A stretch of 64,000 bases of DNA, from contig CM121341.1 of NCBI GenBank assembly GCA_051530055.1, forward strand, positions 1,798,001-1,862,000, in the 5' to 3' direction. The notes below the pieces were generated by a model that had not been told where the DNA came from, made no database searches, and saw only the letters and a program-made list of their open reading frames with translations. The stretch is from Neoechinorhynchus agilis (lineage: Eukaryota > Acanthocephala). This document shows positions 58,790-64,000 of this stretch, in pieces; the stretch's first letter is position 1; each line of letters opens with the position of its first letter. Made by a program: the position numbers and the translations under genes.

Positions 58790-60548
58790 TTACCCGAAAG
58801 ATTTTCTATCGATGACTTCAGGAAATGTTTGTGTTAAAAGCATTAAACCGTAGAATTTTATTTGTTGTTTATTTTTTAGATAAATGCCTGATTCCGTAAC
58901 ACAACTCTTTGAATACTTCACGGAATCATCGATAGAAAATCCTTCGGGTTAGTCAAAGTATAATTTTGGTGAAAATGCTCCCGGGTTACACATTTAAAAC
59001 TTACAAGCAATGACTGATGAGTCGAGGTTACCTCGGGAAATATCTCCAATAAATCAAATATACTATTACCGGGAGTATTTTCACCCAAATTATGCTTCTA
59101 TAGATGTTTGTGTTAAAAGCATCAAACAGTAGAATTTTATTTGTTGTTTATTTTTCAGATAAATGCCTGATTCCGTAACACAACTCTTTGAATACTTCAG
59201 GGAATCATCGATAGAAAATCCTCCGGGTTAGTCAAAGTATAATTTTGGTGAAAATGCTCCCGGGTTACACATTTAAAACTTACAAGCAATGACTGATGAG
59301 TCGAGGTTACCTCGGGAAATATCTCCAATAAATCAAATATACTATTACCGGGAGTATTTTCACCCAAATTATGCTTCTATAGATGTTTGTGTTAAAAGCA
59401 TCAAACAGTAGAATTTTATTTGTTGTTTATTTTTCAGATAAATGCCTGATTCCGTAACACAACTCTTTGAATACTTCAGGGAATCATCGATAGAAAATCC
59501 TCCGGGTTAGTCAAAGTATAATTTTGGTGAAAATGCTCCCGGGTTACACATTTAAAACTTACAAGCAATGACTGATGAGTCGAGGTTACCTCGGGAAATA
59601 TCTCCAATAAATCAAATATACTATTACCGGGAGTATTTTCACCCAAATTATGCTTCTATAGATGTTTGTGTTAAAAGCATCAAACAGTAGAATTTTATTT
59701 GTTGTTTATTTTTCAGATAAATGCCTGATTCCGTAACACAACTCTTTGAATACTTCAGGGAATCATCGATAGAAAACCTTGTTAGTCAAAGTATAATTTT
59801 GGTGAAAATCTCCCGGGTTACTTTAAAACTTACAACAATGACTGATGAGTCGAGGTTACCTCGGGAAATATCTCCAATAAATCAAATATACTATTACCGG
59901 GAGTATTTTCACCCAAATTATGCTTCTATAGATGTTTGTGTTAAAAGCATCAAACAGTAGAATTTTATTTGTTGTTTATTTTTCAGATAAATGCCTGATT
60001 CCGTAACACAACTCTTTGAATACTTCAGGGAATCATCGATAGAAAATCCTCCGGGTTAGTCAAAGTATAATTTTGGTGAAAATGCTCCCGGGTTACACAT
60101 TTAAAACTTACAAGCAATGACTGATGAGTCGAGGTTACCTCGGGAAATATCTCCAATAAATCAAATATACTATTACCGGGAGTATTTTCACCCAAATTAT
60201 GCTTCTATAGATGTTTGTGTTAAAAGCATCAAACAGTAGAATTTTATTTGTTGTTTATTTTTCAGATAAATGCCTGATTCCGTAACACAACTCTTTGAAT
60301 ACTTCAGGGAATCATCGATAGAAAATCCTTCGGGTTAGTCAAAGTATAATTTTGGTGAAAATGCTCCCGGGTTACACATTTAAAACTTACAAGCAATGAC
60401 TGATGAGTCGAGGTTACCTCGGGAAATATCTCCAATAAATCAAATATACTATTACCGGGAGTATTTTCACCCAAATTATGCTTCTATAGATGTTTGTGTT
60501 AAAAGCATCAAACAGTAGAATTTTATTTGTTGTTTATTTTTTAGATAA
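58790..60548 (+). repeat. 279-bp tandem array of the MED21 start region, six copies
   Basis: Start codons recur at 58884, 59163, 59442, 59721, 59991 and 60270, then at 60549 in the real gene; spacing is 279 bases except one of 270. Each unit holds a pyrimidine-rich acceptor (tttatttttcag), ATAA, the ATG and the first eight MED21 codons (MPDSVTQL). It then switches to FEYFRESSIENPPG and stop in most copies. The rest of each unit is a foldback-type sequence with inverted ends (ttttggtgaaaatgctcccg / ccgggagtattttcaccc). Only the seventh start continues into MED21. Confidence 0.93.
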
Positions 60549-60959
60549 ATGCCTGATTCCGTAACACAACTCCAACTCCTCTTTAGCAAGCAAATAGAAC
60601 TGATGTGCAACACAATTGGATCTTCCCTACTAAAACAAGTACAATCGACCCCAAATGGAACCGAATCCCCAACGACAGCGTCCATACAAATCCATACTCT
60701 GATCTCAAATGCAGTTGCTATAAAAGAAATAATAGAGAAATTACCTGATGCTCCTGAACGAAGGAGTGTCGACAGCCTTCACGCCGAGTTTTCCGAAGCA
60801 CAAGAAGCAACGAATGTAGTTCAGAAGGAATTGACAGATCTAAGAGACAACATCCATAAAATGCGAATGAGCATTGAGAAGTCCTTGGATTTTTTCGGAC
60901 GTGATGTAGAACTTAATGGAAAAGCCAAGCGAAACGATAATAATGATTCACAAACTTAG
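60549..60959 (+). CDS. MED21: Mediator complex subunit 21
   Basis: The protein has 136 residues (human 144). It starts MPDSVTQLQLLFSKQIELMC then NTIGSSLLKQ, matching the [24 protein letters not shown] start of MED21. It continues with TASIQIHTLISNAVAIKEII, EKLPDAPERR and a C-terminal coiled coil (FSEAQEATNVVQKELTDLRD). MED21 pairs with MED7 at the hinge of the Mediator middle module, which links activators to RNA polymerase II, and is essential in most eukaryotes. No introns in the ORF; an AG (attttttag) lies 4 bases before the ATG, so the transcript is probably spliced or trans-spliced there. Six partial copies of this start lie upstream and could compete for splicing. Confidence 0.85.
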   Translation: MPDSVTQLQLLFSKQIELMCNTIGSSLLKQVQSTPNGTESPTTASIQIHTLISNAVAIKEIIEKLPDAPERRSVDSLHAEFSEAQEATNVVQKELTDLRDNIHKMRMSIEKSLDFFGRDVELNGKAKRNDNNDSQT

Positions 60960-61690
60960 ACTAATTTTTGCCTTAGTCATTTTAGGCAAACATATACAGA
61001 ACGAACTTTTAGTTGACGATCGCAATTTTTAAAAACCCGATAAAATCTAAAGTAGAAACGTTCATCGATGCATTTGTTGATTGCATTTGATCTTTGGGAA
61101 AACAACCCAAACTAAGATGCAACGTGCCTTTAAAACGGAATAATAATTCGAGTGCTTGAGATCTTTTGATACAAAGATACTTTCAACTTCCTTTAAATTT
61201 AGAACCTAAAATGTAAAATTGCAAATACAAAAAATCTGAATAAAAGCGAAGCCCAAATCTTTTGTATTATTGTCAGAAAGTTAAAATATTATTGAAAGAA
61301 AAGACGAGTTATTGAAGCGGACAACGATGTTTTTATTAAGCAAAACACCCGACATTTTTTAGGCTTTCTTAGTTTTGACCCCTTTTCTCAAAACAAAAAC
61401 CTAAGTTTTTTAACTATCGCAAAACCAATTTTGCGCAGATTCGATAAAAATTAAGCCCTAATGGATTTATAGTTCAAGAACACAAAAGTGTACCAGAAGG
61501 TGAAAAAAAGTTGCTAATGGTTCCTTTGAGAGAAACTCTTAAAAACCCAGTTTCCATTCCAATCGCCATCATTCTATTTTGTTGTTGTATATATTGAACA
61601 CACACGACGTCTCTCGCTGCCACCCGATGTGTTCAAAATCACTCACGCGTACTCACTCGTTTATATCTCATTGTGTTGACCACGGTCACT
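60960..61690. other. Convergent 3' flanks
   Basis: The shared 3' region of MED21 (plus) and the HECTD1-like gene (minus). AT-rich, with no repeat or RNA gene recognised. Confidence 0.45.
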
Positions 61691-64000
61691 TTAGTTGAAG
61701 TAGAAGCCCTTCTCCAAAGACGCACTAAGGAGTCGATCTTTAACTTCCTCTGGGCTTCGATACTCGGGCAACTTAAGAAAGTGGTTGCATGTGTTAACGG
61801 ACGGATATCCTCCGTTTGACTTTCTAGCCACTGTGAGTCGTGGAACGAGTGCGGAGATGCCTCCTATCGGCAACGCCTTGCTACCGGTGATGAACTGCAC
61901 AACACTAGCACGCTCGGGTGGTGTCATGAGCATCATTGCGTCCAAAAAGTAAATAAAAGCCGCACTGTCTGGGTTATATCCATTTTTAGGATCAACACAG
62001 GCGATCAGTTCGTCTCTGGTCCATTCAGGATAACGCTCTCCACAAACAGCTAATAGGAAATCCTCCGGTGTAAATATTTCGAGAACCGATAAATCAACAC
62101 AAAGAACTTGTTTAAGACCTTCTACGAGTGATTCAATTTGAGCTCGAACTCCGTCGTAAAGCATAAAATTCGCGAGACATACTACGTACTCATCGAGAGT
62201 CTCATTCCGTATGATTTCTTCGGCCGGGTGTTCATCACTTATTGGACACATTGTGAATCCGTATGAATTAGATTGTGGATAGTAAGCAAAGTTTATACAC
62301 ATTTGTTCAATGTCGGTCTGCATTGACTGTTCTTTGAGTTTAACAAGACTCGAAGCGTACGCGTGATCAATGCGGGATATCCGATAGATGGCATCATCGA
62401 CATCACTGATTCGTTCTTCCCCATTGAATTGACGATCGTTAACACAAGGACAAAACCGCTCAACGAGTTCAATACTAAGATCGAGATCGCAGAATCGTTG
62501 ATCTAGCAAGCATTTTCCTAGCAGAACTCCAATACAGTGATAGTACCGGTTCACCATGTCAAGGCACATGTATTTTGGATATGGAGCCGGAAATAGATTT
62601 TGAGGATGAACACACCCGCCTGAATCCCCATTCACGTTAGAAAGCCAAAGACCGAGTTTAGCGCGCTGTAGCTCATGAGAGTATAGCGTGTAAAACTCGA
62701 GGGTTGGTCCGAGACCTGTACCTTCTTCTCCATGCCACAGAACTTCCAATTCAGATTTGTGACGGGCATGATATTCAAACACGAGACTGCCTTGCTCAAG
62801 AAGAAGATCGGGATCACGATGAACCCAGAAACGTTCATGCCTCAATCGTCCTACGGATCTCGAGTAATTAAAATCAGCTGAATCGCCAGATTTACCCAAC
62901 AGCCAGATCATCGATCGCGTTGTGCCGAATCCCATGGCTCTAACCAAATTCATCCTGTTTGTGAGAGAAAACAGAAAAGGATGTTGTTTGACCAGTTCAA
63001 CAAGTGGTTGTGGAATGCACCCGCCTGCAACGATCAAAGCTTGCTTTAGTTGTTCGTCTAGAATGCGAGATAAGCGTTCGCTCAAAAAACAGTCTGTCCA
63101 TCCTTCACGTTGAGCATAGGTTGTACTAAGAACAAAAGAGTATACCCTTCGGAGAATTACGTAGATTAGTTCATTAAATGCGGCCGACTTATCCTGCACG
63201 AGAGCATTTAGAGAAACAGCATTCAATTTGGTTTGAGATGGTGAATCTGTAGGAAGTGTGTATTGGATACAGACCGCATCTTCCCAAATTCGAGTGTATT
63301 CCGCCGTGACTTTATCTGGAGTGGATTGTTCCGCTCGAATTAGGCTGTCAACGAAGAACAGCAGAGGACGGTCAGGATCTGTTAGAGGAATTCGCAAAGC
63401 AGAATCTCCGAATCGTGTACTCAAATACATGTCCATTCTACGCCGCTGACTAGTTGGAGGAAGTTCTCGAGTTCTGGAGAGGTCGTCAACCATTGTTTCC
63501 ATTGGAACATCAGTATATATACCCACGTTTGTTCGTCCGGGCCTTGGATCGAACGCCGGAGCAAGAGCGCGAGATTTTCGATTAATTTCATTTCCAAAAA
63601 GATTGCTACTGCCATTATCACAAAACATTTGATAATCGTATTCGTCACCCATTATACGCGACAAATATGATGCCGGAAAAGCTTCCCGGAACCGCTGCCG
63701 ACGTTGTCGTCGTTGATCTGCAGAGTAGGCGATGCCTGTTACACGCCGACTTGGATCATTTCGCCTAATCGCTGGTCCTCGCGAATCTGGGGCATCCGTT
63801 ACAGGTGTCGGCATCGTGGGTGGGAACTCCGGATCGTCAATATCCTCATCAGTAGCTTCGTCTTCTTCCTCTTCATCATCTTCCTCATCATCATCGTCTT
63901 CCTCTGCTTCTTCGTCAAGGTCATCATGAACCGATTGAACAGCTACTGCTGCTGCCGCCGCCGCAGTGGTCGAGCCTACAGCAGCACTGGCTAACGTACC
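61691..64000 (-). CDS. HECTD1: HECTD1-like HECT E3 ubiquitin ligase, C-terminal part
   Basis: The frame is open from the right edge of the window to the stop at 61691, about 769 residues without an intron; the gene continues outside. Upstream of the ATG at 63814 the frame has a Ala-rich stretch and a long Asp/Glu run, as in HECTD1. The HECT domain occupies the last about 370 residues: LEVLWHGEEGTGLGPTLEFY, then YYHCIGVLLGKCLLDQRF, and the C-lobe with RLTVARKSNGGYPSVNTCNH. The catalytic Cys is in SVNTC, 32 residues from the end, and the C-terminus EKGFYFN matches HECTD1's EKGFHLN rather than TRIP12. HECT ligases take ubiquitin from E2 onto this Cys and pass it to substrates. Confidence 0.9.
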   Translation of the reverse strand, partial: GTLASAAVGSTTAAAAAAVAVQSVHDDLDEEAEEDDDDEEDDEEEEDEATDEDIDDPEFPPTMPTPVTDAPDSRGPAIRRNDPSRRVTGIAYSADQRRQRRQRFREAFPASYLSRIMGDEYDYQMFCDNGSSNLFGNEINRKSRALAPAFDPRPGRTNVGIYTDVPMETMVDDLSRTRELPPTSQRRRMDMYLSTRFGDSALRIPLTDPDRPLLFFVDSLIRAEQSTPDKVTAEYTRIWEDAVCIQYTLPTDSPSQTKLNAVSLNALVQDKSAAFNELIYVILRRVYSFVLSTTYAQREGWTDCFLSERLSRILDEQLKQALIVAGGCIPQPLVELVKQHPFLFSLTNRMNLVRAMGFGTTRSMIWLLGKSGDSADFNYSRSVGRLRHERFWVHRDPDLLLEQGSLVFEYHARHKSELEVLWHGEEGTGLGPTLEFYTLYSHELQRAKLGLWLSNVNGDSGGCVHPQNLFPAPYPKYMCLDMVNRYYHCIGVLLGKCLLDQRFCDLDLSIELVERFCPCVNDRQFNGEERISDVDDAIYRISRIDHAYASSLVKLKEQSMQTDIEQMCINFAYYPQSNSYGFTMCPISDEHPAEEIIRNETLDEYVVCLANFMLYDGVRAQIESLVEGLKQVLCVDLSVLEIFTPEDFLLAVCGERYPEWTRDELIACVDPKNGYNPDSAAFIYFLDAMMLMTPPERASVVQFITGSKALPIGGISALVPRLTVARKSNGGYPSVNTCNHFLKLPEYRSPEEVKDRLLSASLEKGFYFN

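Noticed and set aside
63704-63994. Plus-strand Ser-run ORFs
   Set aside because: They are shadows of the Asp/Glu-rich stretch of the HECTD1-like gene.

Overview
The window looks like nuclear DNA from an invertebrate animal with very short introns. Seven introns I could place by reading frame are 44 to 64 bases long. Conserved genes include SSRP1 (FACT complex), MED21, a HECTD1-type ubiquitin ligase, an RsmH/METTL15 rRNA methyltransferase, an AIG1-family hydrolase, a PYM-like protein, a U1A/U2B''-type snRNP protein, a CENP-X-like histone fold, one exon of ribonucleotide reductase small subunit, and a U2 snRNA gene. AT-rich composition, tiny introns and a C. elegans-like U2 fit a nematode or another small invertebrate, but I cannot place the species. 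I recognised no retrovirus, LTR element, Polinton, toxin gene or CRISPR array.

Layout. 1-3.3 kb: three small genes, including a three-exon 87-residue gene and the U1A/U2B'' protein. 3.8-4.6 kb: the 3' end of a LINE. 4.9-7.3 kb: an 87-bp satellite. 8.9-10.8 kb: one ribonucleotide reductase exon running straight into a 142-bp satellite. 10.9-11.8 kb: two small membrane-protein candidates. 12-22 kb: a graveyard of LINEs, SINEs and foldback elements around a PYM-like gene. 23.4-24.9 kb: a six-exon AIG1-family gene. 25-27 kb: LINE debris. 27.5-33.8 kb: two large unrecognised disordered-protein genes with a 139-bp satellite and hairpin elements between them. 34-35.7 kb: an inverted, internally deleted copy of the PYM plus LINE segment. 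37-47.4 kb: about 100 units of a 104-bp satellite ending in a U2 snRNA gene. 48.3-54 kb: a Penelope-like fragment, then SSRP1, CENP-X-like and METTL15. 54.4-56.1 kb: a His/Gln-rich gene. 57-58.8 kb: an SSRP1 exon duplicate and a Penelope-like segment inside nested inverted repeats. 58.8-61 kb: MED21 preceded by six tandem copies of its own start region. 61.7 kb to the end: the C-terminal part of a HECTD1-like ligase.

The most unusual theme is that tandem arrays begin in or beside essential genes. The 104-bp satellite is made of the 3' end of U2 snRNA plus flank. The 279-bp MED21 array repeats the acceptor site, start codon and first eight codons of MED21. The 142-bp array begins at the splice donor of the ribonucleotide reductase exon. 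Other arrays carry inverted-repeat (foldback) sequences. Gene fragments (SSRP1 exon, PYM N-terminus) have also been copied locally. Nuclear RNA and chromatin functions dominate the recognisable genes, but nothing shows that they are co-regulated.
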